64,000 nt of DNA from Xiphydria camelus (GCA_963678675.1 OY783199.1:7013501-7077500); one strand, 5' to 3'; positions 23,010 through 35,645 are shown, counted from the first letter of the stretch. Made by a program: numbers and translations. The notes: generated by a model from the sequence alone, not told the origin.

Positions 23010-24040
23010 CGTCATTTTATAGTAGTTATACCCCGTGGACCCACCGGCGGGTCGGTCGTTCCGCCTTGCGCCGTATATCAGTCGGGTACGAGGAGCGTTG
23101 CCTCGGGCAACGTGCGCTGGAGAGGCGGAGAGAGAAAACGGGGATACTTTCATTCCTAGAGGGCTGCGTACAGCGCTATGAAAATCCCGCGAATACGGAT
23201 TCTTACTGGCGAATTAATCCCCCTTTTTTTTAGCCACGGCTGCGTGAACGCACGACGTCGTCGTTTGTATCGCAATTACAGCGAGTCGAACGATAAAAGG
23301 TGTTCGGTAACGATACGATTCACCGAATAGCAGTAAAGTCAACTATTCGATCGGTTAATTTCACTAAAAAATACCACGCGGACCTTTTTATCGCCAGAGC
23401 AGTAAAATTTACCGCGCAAAGTCCCCTCGCCCACCTCGCGAATTATTTACTCAGCCACTACACAAAACTACTCGGTTCTCACCTCGTAACCTCGCGTTTA
23501 GCCGATCCACTTAACTTTTTTTTTTTCATCTCGACCCGCGCGATTAAACGCGGCGGAAATGTAGAGAAAACGATAAAGTCCACATCCGCATCGCACCTTC
23601 GATTAACGACTCTGAGGATTTTAAAGCGCCGCGAGTGCTCGCAATTAAATTGGCGCGTCTACAGGTACGCTGCAAGATAATGAAACGTGGAACGCGATAT
23701 CAAAGCGGACGTGTGGGGGGAGATACGCGCGATGTAAACGCGGATCGATACGTATTGCGCCAGATTGTGTAATGTTGTCGAATGTTAGAAGAATGGAATT
23801 TTGACGTGGAAACAAATTGGGAAACCTACATACGATGTCAAGGCTTTGGAATAGACTTTTGGGCGGAGATAATGTACATCGAGGTCATATTTCTTGGTGA
23901 TATCGAGTGACTAGCTTAGAGCCTCACTTTATCACGGGTCGCGTTAATTTAGTCAAGATATATCGTGAGAACTGTCACCTGGACTCGTGAAAAATGCACC
24001 GAACGATTTAAAGTATAGAGCGTTTTGCTGCGAGTATGTG
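23010..24040. other. Non-coding interval
   Basis: Moderately CpG-rich DNA to the right of the GA tract. I see no gene or repeat in it. Confidence 0.45.
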
Positions 24041-24045
24041 TACTT

Positions 24046-24338
24046 AGAGTGAGAAAAATAACTTGGTTAAAATGACAATACAAAACCGTTAAAAATGAGC
24101 TTAGTCATTCTAACCAAAATACTAGTAAGTTGAAACAAATATTTAGTTATTCTAATGACATGTTTAGTTATTCAAACTACATGTTTAGTCATTCTAACTA
24201 TACATGTCTAGTTATTCTTACCAGAATATGGTCAGTCTAACCGAACACACACAGATGGAGGATTCATATTTTACCAAACGGTTTGGTTATGGTCTCCAGA
24301 ATTTTGTTTCAATTGATCACAGGCTATTTTTTTCGGTG
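24046..24338 (+). mobile_element. CACTGAG MITE (family 1) copy
   Basis: Internal arrangement as in the other plus-oriented copies, ending in TTTTTTTCGGTG followed by TA. It has an extra tandem TTTAGTTATTC unit, which makes it slightly longer. Confidence 0.85.
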
Positions 24339-25029
24339 TACATCTTTAAAAGTATTTTATAGCTTATATAGCGAACTTTAAGAATTAAGTTGCAATTATC
24401 GTATGAATTCTGATAAAACGCATCCAGCTTATTCGATAGATGTAACGCACGGTATAGCTGTAAAAACTGCAATAAAACGCGCGATATAATCGTGCATTGT
24501 TAGGCTGCTGTTACATAAATAGGTAGAAAGTTATAATTATCGTATGCGTTACGTACAATAAAAGCATTCAGTGCGTTTATTATTGCAGAATTTGCTTTCT
24601 AAGGAAGTATATGTATAAGCGCTGAAACTTTCATTTAACCGCCTGTGAAACAAAGGAGCATTTATAAAAATAAAAGTACCGAGTGCGTGCAATTATTGTC
24701 GCGCGTTGTTCTCGAATCGTGGAGGAAATATTTCTGGTGGTGTATTTTAAAGGGGAACTTAGAATTACACGCGACGGACGGCTTAGAATCGATAAAAATT
24801 GGCTTACGCCACTTGTATTGCTGCACTAAGTTCACGGTAACGCAAGGATGGCGATCCAAATCGTTCAATGCCACGGTCGCCTCGTTTTGACGGCCATGCG
24901 ACACACTTCAACTCAACGCGCGCCTCTTCCATGAGTGGAGTTAATGGCCACCATCCTCGACTTCGGCACCATCGATCTAAACGTGTGTAGGTTCCAATAG
25001 CCTACTGTTATATTTTACCGCAGAGCTTC

Positions 25030-25270
25030 CCAAACGTTTCGAAATGATTCTCTCAACTTTATTTTTTAGAAATCACTTCGTTTCCTATTTCCGAATTGAT
25101 CGTCTATTTCTCCAGACATATAAAAGGCACACGAAAAATAGATCGATCTTTAAGATTCGTGGCTTTTGAAATTAAAAAAAGTTTAGTCTAGCAACTTGTT
25201 TTTCTAGACTTTTTTTAGACTCGTATGTATAAAGATTACAAATTGAATTAAAAAATATCCATGTTTTTTT
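25030..25270 (+). repeat. Family 3 dispersed repeat, partial copy
   Basis: Shares AATCACTTCGTTTCCTATTTC and downstream sequence with 61550-61680, but lacks the TGACGTCA-containing part. Confidence 0.6.
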
Positions 25271-25915
25271 TAACGGAAAGTCTCTTCCTTTCTCCTCTGC
25301 TTTTAACAAATTTTTTGCGCATACCCGGAAGGCTTTACGTTCTTCACACCGTTAGAAGTCTAAAAGTGAAACTCTACAACTTTACATCATCGCACATGGA
25401 GAGGCTCGCTCTACTCTCGCGCCCTAAGAACTATGTATAACGCGAAATATCAGTCGTGCTACTGACCATTGGAAACGGAAACGTAGCAATTATTCGTGAC
25501 CCGCTTTTCAAAGGGGTCTATAGAAGAAATTGCGATCGACGATCCGCAAGTTCCGACCGTTTGCCCCGACGAAGCGACATATGGATCTGTGCTTTGGATG
25601 GCGACGCGAAGCGGTAGGGCACTCTATAGTCGCGCCCGAAGGCAACGGTAAAATATGAATGGGACATCGACATGCTGAAAAATGTAAAACGCCCGATCGC
25701 AGTTACGGATGTCTTCTGTGTCGGTCGGCTGTGGCCGTCGTGTCGTACGCGGTGTCCTACATACACATTGCCCCCCTCCACGTGTCTCGTTCTCTGGGAA
25801 GAGAGGGAGAAACGTTCGAGAAGGTTGTAGACTGTTTCTGTTTCCTCTCGACGAATCGTGGAATTCATCGATTTTTTTATGAGAGGGAACCCGGTTAGAC
25901 TTGATGGAAACTATA

Positions 25916-26202
25916 TCGAGATAAATAATTGCTGGTGCTAAAAAATGTTTTCTTCAATCAAAAACATAATATAGTTCCAGGATCAGGCCATGGTTTTCTG
26001 AATCGTACGAGAAAATATTTGATAGGCCTGAGTGATTGTTTTTTTTTTTCGTGCAGAAAAAATCTCTTGTTCCAAAAAAGATACTCTTGAATCAAAAATA
26101 TATATTCTTTGACCAAGAATTTGTATTCTTAAAAATTAGTAAGACAATGTGTTCTTGATTCAAGACATATTTTTTTGATACTAGCAATTATTTCTCTCAG
26201 TA
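25916..26202 (-). mobile_element. Family 2 MITE (AATAATTGCTGGTGC ends)
   Basis: About 285 bp. The left end is close to GAGATAAATAATTGCTGGTG and the right end is ACTAGCAATTATTTCTCTCAG. The interior has AAATATTTGATAGGCCTGAG and repeated GAATCAAAAATATATATTC-like units. Other copies are near 32 kb, 40 kb, 41 kb and 52.5 kb. Confidence 0.8.
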
Positions 26203-26214
26203 TATGATAATCAA

Positions 26215-26370
26215 TATCGTTCTAAAATCTATGTTTACTTTGTCGTATGAATTTGAAGAAATAACTATTCTTAAATAAATCATTAAATTTATATCACAAT
26301 ACGATTCAAGTTAATCACTGTATTTATTGTAGCAAAATATTTAGGAAAAATTGTACTTATTTCGAATGCG
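26215..26370 (-). repeat. Family 4 repeat, partial copy
   Basis: CGTTCTAAAATCTATGTTTAC … TTAATCACTGTATTTATTGTAG matches 29690-29810 in the same orientation. Confidence 0.65.
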
Positions 26371-27324
26371 AGAGTTCAATATTTAATCTGTATTATTTTA
26401 AAACCATTAAATATCACGAGTAACCTTGATTACCGAGTAATACTCATAAAGTGTACTACAGCCCTGATGCATTAAAAAGTCTATACAATATATACGAGCT
26501 AAAATTGCTTTACAAATTACGTACATTAGACTGTCTAGGAAATGAGACGCTTCGAGTGGCTGATAATCGTATTTGGCTGGTATTCAAATAAGCGAATTCT
26601 TTGTTCACATAAATTGTATCTTAATGCGACTTATCATACGAATTAAAACACAGGATATGGAATTTCTATGCTCAATTTAAATACCAAACATAAATTTAAT
26701 ATAAATGCGAGTGCCTATCGTGTAATTAACACGTATCGGTAAAGAATGAATCCTCTATTCACGAGAATTAGTCGGACAATTTTCACGAAACTTTCACCAA
26801 ACGATTTAACGTCATCTCCGGATGCTTTCGCAGGTAGTCGCATAATCGTGGTAATTAACATGAGCGAAGCCGCGTCACGAAAGCTAATATAAATATCAAA
26901 GTATTTGCTTCGTACGAATTGTGTCCGTAAATACATATATGTTACGTTTATATTTACACGATGAAAATCGATAATCGTCGAGTTTCCCCGCAGACATTTC
27001 CTGGCTGCGTGGGAGGAGAATTTCGAATCGGTCAGTCGGGGAGGGTGAAGAAACCCGGCCGGAAGGACGAAAGCGAGCGGACCGTGCGGTTACGAAGTGA
27101 AAACGAAATGAATATTCGGCGGCCGTAATGCGCGCCGCGCGATTGATAGAAAGGGGGTCGTCGCTAGTCGTGGAAACGGCGGACTCTCGGGAGAGGAGGC
27201 GTCCCAGTTTATTGGTGGGTCGTTGCACCGCGGATCGACCGAGTACACGCGGGTCTTTTGGTCAATCGAAAATTCCACTTGCCACTTGCCACCGCGACGA
27301 GATGCCCTCGACTAATTTTTTTTT

Positions 27325-27600
27325 ATTGCAGATTTGAAATATATTGATAAAATTATTTACCCTCAATTTTCTTATTTTTCATTTTCGACCTTGTTTAAGC
27401 TGGAAAATAATATTTAACAATGTAGCATATACATCGTAGTATTGTAAGTCTACCCCTCTCGCTCTCGTTACTTGACATAAGCGCGTCTCTCGTGGCTTCT
27501 CGATGACGTCATAATACAGTAGAGAGAAACGTGCTAATAACTTTTCGTATAATTATTATTTCAGGCATTTTCTTTTTCGTGTGACATTGAATATGTACAA
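27325..27600 (+). repeat. Family 3 dispersed repeat, copy 2
   Basis: Has GACCTTGTTTAAGCTGGAAA, CTCTCGCTCTCGTTACTTG, a CGATGACGTCATAA block and GTAGAGAGAAACG in family order. It directly precedes a CACTGAG MITE. Confidence 0.75.
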
Positions 27601-27644
27601 TGAGGAAAATAACCTGGTCAATTTGGCCAAAGTCTTGGAGGCCG

Positions 27645-27889
27645 CACTGAGAAAAATAATTTAGTCAATCTAACCAAAATCCTAGAGATGATGACCAAAC
27701 CGTTTGGTGAAATATGGATCCTCTCTCCATCTGTGTTTGGTTAAACTGACCATTTTCTGATTAAAATAACCAGGTGTGTAGTTAGAATAACTAGATATTT
27801 GGTTAAACTTAATAGTATTTTGCTCAAAACAACTAAATATATTTAACCAAATGCGTTTTGTCATTTTAACCAAGTTATTTTTCTCGGTG
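27645..27889 (-). mobile_element. CACTGAG MITE (family 1) copy inside or beside a truncated second copy
   Basis: Complete minus-oriented element from CACTGAGAAAAATAATTT to TTATTTTTCTCGGTG. The 45 bp to its left (27598-27642) repeat the first part of the same element (GAGGAAAATAACCTGGTCAA), so this copy inserted into, or duplicated next to, an earlier one. Confidence 0.85.
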
Positions 27890-28477
27890 TATACAGATTA
27901 TGAGTTGAATTGAAAAATCCGAATATTTTTCTATGCGATAACCGAAATTTGCCGAGGCCCCCATTAAGGAGGGTATCGCGAATACTTCGAATTTCTTATC
28001 CGCATTCTCCCGGCACCCGCGGAAATATCGCAAGAAATGCCAGATTCCTTTACAGCCCGATTTCAGATTCCGATGGATTTCGACATTTCTCAGAAGGTGA
28101 ATAACACCCGTCCGGCGGTCAAAAATAGAAACGCCACCTTTCGTTCCTCGCCGCGGCTCTCTCGTATTGCACGCGCGTAAACGCGTGCGTGGCCAGATAT
28201 TGCGCCAATATCGATCCCTCTCCCCGCGCGTGTACGAATCGCGACACGCGGCAGCCGCGCGATCGTGACCTATCGACGACTCCGCGCGAGACGGGTATAC
28301 AGGTACACACAACTCGGACGACACGCCGATTGATTTTCCGTTAGGCGGGCCGGGCAAACTAATCCCGCCTGGCGTCGTATCGGCGAGATTCTCTTCAACG
28401 CGACGCGCGACGGTTAGAGATCGACGATTCGATCGCGCACGAGAGCAACGTGGCGCCTCGACGAATACTTGCTCGTG

Positions 28478-28747
28478 CACTGAGAAAAATAATCTGGTTA
28501 ACCTAACCAAAATCCTGGAGACGATAACCAAATCGTTTGGTGAAATATGGATCCTCTCCATCTATGTATTTGGTTTGACTGACCATTTTTTTTGGTTGGA
28601 ATAACTAGAAGCGTAGTTAGAATTACTGAACATATAGTTAGAGTAACTAAATATTTGGTTAAATTTACCAGTATTTTGGTTAGTATAACTAAATCCGTTT
28701 AACCAGATGCGTTTTGTCATTTTAACCAAGCGCTATTTTTCTCAGTG
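28478..28747 (-). mobile_element. CACTGAG MITE (family 1) copy with perfect termini
   Basis: The ends are CACTGAGAAAAATAA and TTTTTCTCAGTG, and the body is well preserved. This is one of the least diverged copies in the window and a good reference for the family. Confidence 0.9.
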
Positions 28748-29414
28748 TGCGGGGAGAAGCTCCGCGGCGCGAGAGCCGCGCGACACATCGGAACGTTAAA
28801 GCCGCAGAATTGCCCACTCTCTCTCTTTCTCCGTATAATATCGTTTAGAATGCGGAAAAATCTCTCTCGAGCTGCACGTCGAAATGTCGCGAGTCATCGT
28901 GAGAGCCGAGAATTCTCGCCCTCCCGTTTTGAATGCATCGCGCGATACTTAAGCGGCTCCCAATACTGTCGTACGATCGAACGATACACTTCCGTATTCT
29001 TCAGAAAAATCACTCAGCCCGAGAGGAGATCTTTAGTTTGTGACAACTCCATCCAAATATGTCCAGTTAAATATTGGCTCAGTGCCAATAATCATCCGAT
29101 CGACGAAACGAGAGACGAGCGTGTTTATCAAAATCGAGTCAATATTCCTTCGAGCCAAATAAACGTTTACCTACTGAGCGGTACGCGTGGATAGTTTTTA
29201 TAAACTTATTTCGCGTAGTTTCGTCGGAAGATCTCTCCTCCCCGCGATGAAGGAACAAGCAATACAAAATCGACGAGCCTCTCGCTTTGAAAAAAAACTT
29301 CCTTCGCCGCGTACAGCACAGATATACGGGACGAAGCTTCGCGATTTTCCGCATCCGTCCAACGCTCTCTGGAGAGACAAACGTACGCGCGCGTAAGTCG
29401 TATAGCAACTTTAG

Positions 29415-30170
29415 ATAGTATTTAGCTCATCAAATGCATCAAGGTTGTTCGCTTTATGAATCAACATTATGCAAGCATGTTTTTGTCATTAAATAGTTTT
29501 AAACTGATACAAATAAAATGTTAAACATTTATTTAACATATGCACAATTTTTTCGTAAATATGTTGCTACAATAAATAGAGCGATTAATTTGAATGACAT
29601 TATAATGTAAATTTAACAATTTTTGGAGGAAAAATTACTCAGACAGACTTGAATGATCGTCTATATGACGAAACTACAATATTTGATCGTTCTAAAGTTA
29701 ACGTTTATTTTACCGTATGAGTTTAGAAAAAAAATGTTTCTTCAAAAAATTATTAAATCTACATTATAATGTGATTTAAATTAATCGCTGTATTTATTAT
29801 ATTATAGCAACATACTTACGAAAAATTTACCGTATATTGAATAAATGTTTAGCATTTTATTTGTATTTACTTAAAATCATTTAATGACACAAATATGCTT
29901 GCTTAATGATGCTCATAAAGCGCACAACTTTGATGCATCTGATGAACTACCTACATAATACTACCTAGAGTTGCTGTACATCTTACGTACAATACTTCAA
30001 TCATTACTACAATAAATACAGCGATTAAGTTGAAGCCGATTATAATGTAAATTTAACAATTTTTTGAAGAACAATTATTTTTCTAAACTCATGCGGCAAA
30101 ATAAACATAAGCTTAATCAACGATCAATTATTGTAGTTTGTACGAACGTCGTGACAATCACAGAAATCTA
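29415..30170. repeat. Family 4 inverted pair plus a third partial unit
   Basis: 29425-29700 and 29690-29950 are complementary versions of one sequence (AAGGTTGTTCGCTTTATGAA versus TCATAAAGCGCACAACTTTG), forming a long imperfect palindrome. A third part follows at 30000-30170 (CTACAATAAATACAGCGATT … GTACGAACGTCGTGACAATC). Confidence 0.75.
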
Positions 30171-31220
30171 TTTGAGTCGTTTCCTCTGCATAATAAAAAA
30201 AAATCACCAGCAAAAATCCACCAACGCTGTACAATATCCCCGCGGTTCGCTTCCAAGGCCGTCGCCGCGGACCTCCTCGACGCATCGTCACGGCGACGAT
30301 ACGGACCGATTTCCCGGTTTTAACCTTCCCTTTCCACGCCGGCCGACCATCGATATACGCGTCGTCTCGAGATAAACTCGCTTTACGAGCGCAGCGCGTA
30401 CTTGAGCGCGCGCGCGCGTTTACCCTTCTGCGATCGTCGGGTCGTGACGTAAGAAGCTGCCGTAAGGTAATAAAATGTCACCTGACGACATCCAGGCGAA
30501 CGAGCGACGGCCTGGCAAGACGCAAGGCCTCCGCGCCTCCCGCGGTGCGTCTCTTACGCATATCGGTGCGCGTACAGATGCGCGGCCACACGTACGAACT
30601 CCGAGTTTACTCGGTGCGCCGCGTAGGAGCGCTGGTAGCACGCGACGCGGTGGCGGCGACGGCGACGGCGCGTCAGAACCGTTCCGCCGTAGGAGATCTC
30701 TGACGTCATTGGTCATTGATCTTCAGCGGGTCCGAGAGCCGTTCGCTCTGCGTCAGGAGAGAACGCGAAATCCTGCTCCACATCCCGCATGCGGTCATGT
30801 GTCCCAGGGCTACGCGCGGCCGGTCGCCGAGAGGCGCCGCCGGGTCCGGCTTATTAAAATCCGATTCGCGTGTAATCTCCGAGGCTAAGAATAGAACCGC
30901 CGGTTTTTTTTTCGCTCCTCGCCGTCGCACACCGGCCAGAAATAGTTGGCGTCGGGACAATCGACGCGATGGGATACGCGGACGGCGAGGCTGTGTGAGC
31001 GTAGAAGAAATCCTTTACGAGCCTCTCTAGCGATAGGTAGGTACAGTCTGGCTAACCGACTGCCGGAGTCTGGCGCTGGCGGATTAGGCGATTTGAAATT
31101 TTTCGTGGGTAGAATCGACTGCTTCCGCTGCAGTCTTTCCGTTGGTTTTTTTTACAATCTCGTCTTTGGTTATTCTGTAGTTCGATGAAATTATCGGTTT
31201 GGTATGCATTGGGACAAATG

Positions 31221-31818
31221 ACACAGGTTTACAAAAAAAAAAAGTCCGGACTATTTGACCGGACCATGGTATTCCGAGGTATTTTTGCGTCCTGAATCCG
31301 ATCCCGAGGTCATCTGAGCCCCATCACGTCAGAAAAATGAGATTTCAAGGTCATTTAGAGGTTAAAATGACCATTTTTTGGAACTGGATCCGGGACAATT
31401 TCTCAAGCGACCTGTTGAGTTGGAGGGTAGCTGTTTAGGTCTTGAATACCTTCCAAACATTGGAATGGAGTCCTAAATCTCGACCGGGACTATCACAGAA
31501 CCACCCCAGTGGATAAAATGTTGCCATGTGATCGTTGTATCTCGCGGATTACGATCTCCCTGTCAAGGCATCCAATTCCGGCGATCCGTTCACTGTAACA
31601 GTGGACCCAGCACTGACCCTAATGGCCTTAGAACCTTGGAGTCATGCTCTGGGTGCTGCTCAGGGCGGTCCCATTTCCTTATTTATTTACTTCGAAATCT
31701 CGTTTTTCTGACGTGATGGGGCTCAGATGACCTCGGGATCGGATTCAGGACGCAAAAATACCTCGGAATACCATGGTCCGGTCAAATAGTCCGGACTTTT
31801 TTTTTTGTAAACCTGTGT
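31221..31818. mobile_element. 598-bp element with ~125-bp terminal inverted repeats
   Basis: The left arm begins ACACAGGTTTACAAAAAAAA and the right arm is its complement to about 125 bp, with only one or two differences. Both arms contain TCCGGACTATTTGACCGGAC and CATCACGTCAGAAAAA. The central ~350 bp is unique in this window. Near-identical arms suggest recent activity. No transposase frame is present, so it is non-autonomous. The target duplication is unclear. Confidence 0.9.
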
Positions 31819-32357
31819 AATTGCTAGTGTTAACAAAATATGTCTTGAATCGAGAATATATGAGGAGCAAGCATTCAAAATGTATTAAAATAATCCTGAT
31901 AACCCATTTCTGAGAAAATCGCCAAAAACACCTAGTGGGCATAAGTGGGCAGCGCCTGGGACAGGTGAAAATTATTTGTGGGGCATTCGATTCATCTCAG
32001 CTAGTTGACAATATATTCCAAAATTCATGAACATTGTACCAAAAATCTTTTAGACGTAGAAACCGCGCTTAACTCAATTTCGCTTAAAAATGGATTTAAT
32101 ACGTTTTGTGAACGCTTGCTCCTCATATGATCTAACAAATTTTTAAGAATACAGATTCTCGATCGAAGAATATAATATTCTTGATTTAAGAATACCTTCG
32201 TTGGAACAAGAAATTTTTCTACGCGAAAAAAACAATTACTCGTGCCTATGAAATATTTTCTTGCACGAAGAAAACCGTGACTCGATCCCAGAATTATATC
32301 ATGTTTTTCATTGAAGAAACCATTTTTTTTTTGGTATGAGCTATTATTTCTCTCAGT
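31819..32357 (+). mobile_element. Family 2 MITE broken by nested insertions
   Basis: The remnant AATTGCTAG at the left and the right part (about 32126-32357, ending TTATTTCTCTCAGT) belong to family 2. A 265-bp TA-flanked element sits inside it, and a 598-bp element abuts or has replaced its left end. Confidence 0.75.
31861..32125. mobile_element. 265-bp TA-flanked MITE nested in family 2
   Basis: Ends TGAGGAGCAAGC and GCTTGCTCCTCA, with TA on both sides (31859-31860, 32126-32127). Removing the element restores a family 2 sequence that matches uninterrupted copies near 39490 and 41270. The TA target points to a Tc1/mariner-type source. Confidence 0.85.
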
Positions 32358-33372
32358 CTGGAAGAAAATGGAATGGAACGAATGGGAACGATAGAATGGG
32401 AACGCGAGTTAACCACTATGCGGAAGCTAGCAGCAGCCAGTAGTTACGGCCCGTCATACGCCTGCCGCCTTACCGAGAACCTGTACGGCGCGGGCGGACG
32501 GACGTATGACGGAACTCTTCTACTGACCGCTAGAGCTCTGCGGGGCATACTTTTCTGATAGACGTTACATGTAGTACTTTGCGTGGCTTCCACCACGTGT
32601 AATATATCGGATGTTTTTGACGCCACTCCGAAGCGCTGAATTGCCAACGCTAAAGAGTACTCATAAAAATTCGCGGTCTCTCCACTCGAGCGGAAACGCT
32701 GCAATTTGCTCCCAAGTGCAGCGTGTAGCTACAGTGCCCTGCAGCTAATTACTGCGCTGCTCGGAATAACGAGGCGGAAACGCGGGAAGAAATGAAAGAG
32801 AGTCGACTCGTTTCTCGAGGCAATTCCTGCTAGCAAATGACCGTGAATCGCGCAGACGTGACGCCAACCACGTGGAGTCTCGGGTCATTTGAGCAACACG
32901 TTCAAGTATTCAAACTCCGAGACTAAAAAGTTTCATAAATGTTGCAATCGTTCTCTGAATGCGTAAAAGAGTGAGATTTTGCACTCGCTCAAATTCAGAG
33001 AGAGTAGAGGAAAGTGGGGTGCGATAGAACGCCGAGTTGGTCTCCGATTTTCTTCTGTTTCGCCCCAATTTCTCCCTGCTTCAAAATGCAACGTAGCGGA
33101 GTCTGACTAATTATAGCGCCACTTGCAGTAACGAGGAGGAAACGCGGAAAGAAACGAAAGAGTGACTCGCTCCTCTCGAGGTGGATGACCGTGAACCGCG
33201 TAAACGTACACGTCGAGGTGGCTCGGATCTTTTTATCCTCCTCGCGATTCATGCTCGTCATCACGCGGCGCATTCTTGCAGTTTACGTTACTCTCGACGC
33301 GCGCCGGACCGAAGGCGAGCTCCCGTGTCGCTCTCCACCATGTAGTGGATCCGAAGTGTCGTACAGATATAC

Positions 33373-33605
33373 TGCCCAACTATGGAGAAAGGCAGTAACT
33401 GCTAACCGACAAATTTGTGAAAAATCAACTTTAACTTCGATGCCTTTAGCCGAAGGGTTTCCAAAACAGATTACTAATAAAGCCTAGCTTTAACACTAAA
33501 AAAGGGTACGAAATTTGGGTACAAAATAATTCAAGATATTCAATGGTACCAAAAAATGCACTTCGATTTGTTTTGCTAGTTACTGCCTTTCTCCATAGTT
33601 GGGCA
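33373..33605. mobile_element. 233-bp MITE with near-perfect 30-bp inverted ends
   Basis: Left end TGCCCAACTATGGAGAAAGG, right end CCTTTCTCCATAGTTGGGCA, continuing as GCAGTAACT on both sides. The ends are almost identical, so the copy is fairly young. It is the only copy I see here. Confidence 0.85.
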
Positions 33606-33667
33606 ATAATAGCGGACGTGCGTGATTAAGCAGTCAATTTCCTTCGACTTCCACGTGAAGCCGCTCT

Positions 33668-33948
33668 ATTTTTTCTGAGATTTTCTAAGTCCTCTCATTC
33701 CGAAATGAGGAACATTTCACTTATAAACCATGGTTTCTCCCACAAAGGAGACCTTCGAATCGTAACACGTGGTCTAAGATTTTAGAAATGTTTCTTTAAT
33801 TAAAACATACTAGCATGATAATGCAATCTTTAAGAAACTAAAACCACGTGTAACCATTCGAAGATCTCCTTTATGGGAAAAGTCATAGTTTTTAAGAGGA
33901 ATGTTCTTTATTTAAAAATGAGAGGACTTGGAAAATCTAAGGAAAAAA
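33668..33948. mobile_element. Family 9 palindromic MITE, copy A
   Basis: Ends AGATTTTCTAAGTCCTCTCA and its complement TGAGAGGACTTGGAAAATCT. The arms continue inwards through CCATGGTTTCTCCCA/TGGGAAAAGTCATAG and an ACACGTGGT/ACCACGTGT pair. Confidence 0.8.
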
Positions 33949-33991
33949 ATGGCAGTTTTATAAGGAAATCAATGAGGAACAGATCCCTTAA

Positions 33992-34237
33992 CACTAAACT
34001 ACCGCAGGCAGTCAATTTGACTGGTGTTTTATTCAGAGTGCCATTCAACCCCGAATATCTCCTAACCTCTGTGGTTTTTGTCAAAAACGGTAGAATACTT
34101 TTTTGTATAATAGAATATATTTCGATCTACAAACAAGTTCTATAGCAGTATGGGCCAAAAATCCATAGATAACGATATACGTATTTACCCGCCAGAACGA
34201 CCGTCTTAGAACGCGTGACCGTTCGGTAATTCTAGTG
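33992..34237. mobile_element. 246-bp TTAA-flanked MITE with CACTA ends
   Basis: TTAA at 33988-33991 and 34238-34241. Left end CACTAAACTACCGCAGGCAG; the right end in complement is CACTAGAATTACCGAACGG. The TTAA target suggests piggyBac mobilisation although the ends differ from the CCC type. Confidence 0.75.
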
Positions 34238-34901
34238 TTAACGGGAGGGTCCGCGCTCTGGCCATTTGCGTTATTTTCGTAAAATAGCTGCCGAGGCCTC
34301 CGCTCTCTACTCCACGGGAGGCAGAGTGCGCGGCGCGAGTGGGGTGAAGAGGCGAGAGGAGGGGAAACCCTAAAGGCGCTGGGCACGCTCTACACTCTAC
34401 AGGAAACGCCGCGACCTTGTCGAGGTGATCTCTCACGAGCTTCGCCCGACCACCGCGAGGGAACTTAAATTGTAGAATGAAGAGAGGGAGAGACAGAGGG
34501 GGGAAATGATAGAGTAACCGAGCGAAAAGAGAGAGAGACTAAACGCGTTCGGACACAATTATTATAGATTCCACGATACTGAATTAATAATGACGTGTCG
34601 CCGATGGGAAAGACCAACAGAGGAGGTCGTATTTCGTACTCCCGAGTTCTGGTAAAAACCCAGCTTTCCGCAACGGATCCTCGACGTGTAAGTAAATACT
34701 TAGCGTCAGGTACACGGGCAATTTACATAGGGAAATTATACCCGGAGCCCCCACGTGTTTTTGTTTGTCCTCGGTCCTTCGTCACTTCCGTCAATAATTC
34801 ACTGAATCACCGTAACATTCATGAATCTCCGTCGTGGTTTACAGTTAGACAAGCCAGAATCTTTCCTACGTCTTTCGAAAGTGAATCATGTATTTTCCGT
34901 A

Positions 34902-35122
34902 CACTGAGAAAAATAATTAGATTAAAATGGCAAAACGCACGTAGTTTGACGCGTTTAGTTATTCTAACCGAAATACTGGTCAGTTGAATCAAATATTTAG
35001 TTATTCTAACAAAAAAAGTGGTCAATCTAACCAAACAGATGGAGGGTCTATATTTCACGAAACGGTTTAGTCTCGTCGTCTCCAAAATTTTGATGAAATC
35101 GAACAAGTTATTTTTCTCAGTA
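34902..35122 (+). mobile_element. CACTGAG MITE (family 1) copy
   Basis: Left end CACTGAGAAAAATAATTAG preceded by TA, right end TTATTTTTCTCAGT. Shorter than other copies because one internal TAGTTATTCTAA unit is missing. Confidence 0.85.
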
Positions 35123-35165
35123 TATGACATTTCATTCTCTTCTTCGATAAAATGACGACAAAGTT

Positions 35166-35645
35166 ATGTGCCTGAAGTTCCGAACGTTCATTTGAACGAA
35201 AAACTTCGACTTTAAAAGACCGTGGCCACTGTAGAGTTTATTAATTACTTTATTTTCGATAATCGTCCATCTGTAAAAATTTCTCTACACTGAGAAAAAT
35301 AACTTGATCAATACCAAAATCCTGGAGATGATAGCCAAACCATTTGGTGGAATATGAATCCCCCATCTATATACTTGGTTAAACTGATTAATTTTTGGTT
35401 AGAATAACTAAACGTTTGGTTGGAATAACTAAACATTTGGTTACAATAACCAAATTTTTAGTTCAACTGCCCAGAATTTTGAGTAGAATAACAAAACACG
35501 TTTAATTAGATGCGTTTTGTCATTTTAACCTAATTATTTTTCTCAGTGAACAAATCTAGTAATCAATAAACTCAACATTGGCCATAATATCTTAAAGTCA
35601 AAATTTTTCGATCAAATCAACGTTCGGAACTTCAAATAGGTACAT
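35166..35645. mobile_element. Family 6 palindromic repeat split by a CACTGAG MITE
   Basis: Left half CCTGAAGTTCCGAACGTTC … CGACTTTAAAAGACCGTGGCC; right half is its imperfect complement, ending TTCGGAACTTCAAATAGGTAC. A family 1 MITE occupies the centre (35287-35556). A second copy starts at 63820. Confidence 0.8.
35287..35556 (-). mobile_element. CACTGAG MITE (family 1) inserted into another palindromic repeat
   Basis: Minus-oriented copy from CACTGAGAAAAATAACTTG to TTATTTTTCTCAGTG. Both flanks are halves of a different inverted repeat, so this element landed in the middle of it. Confidence 0.9.
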
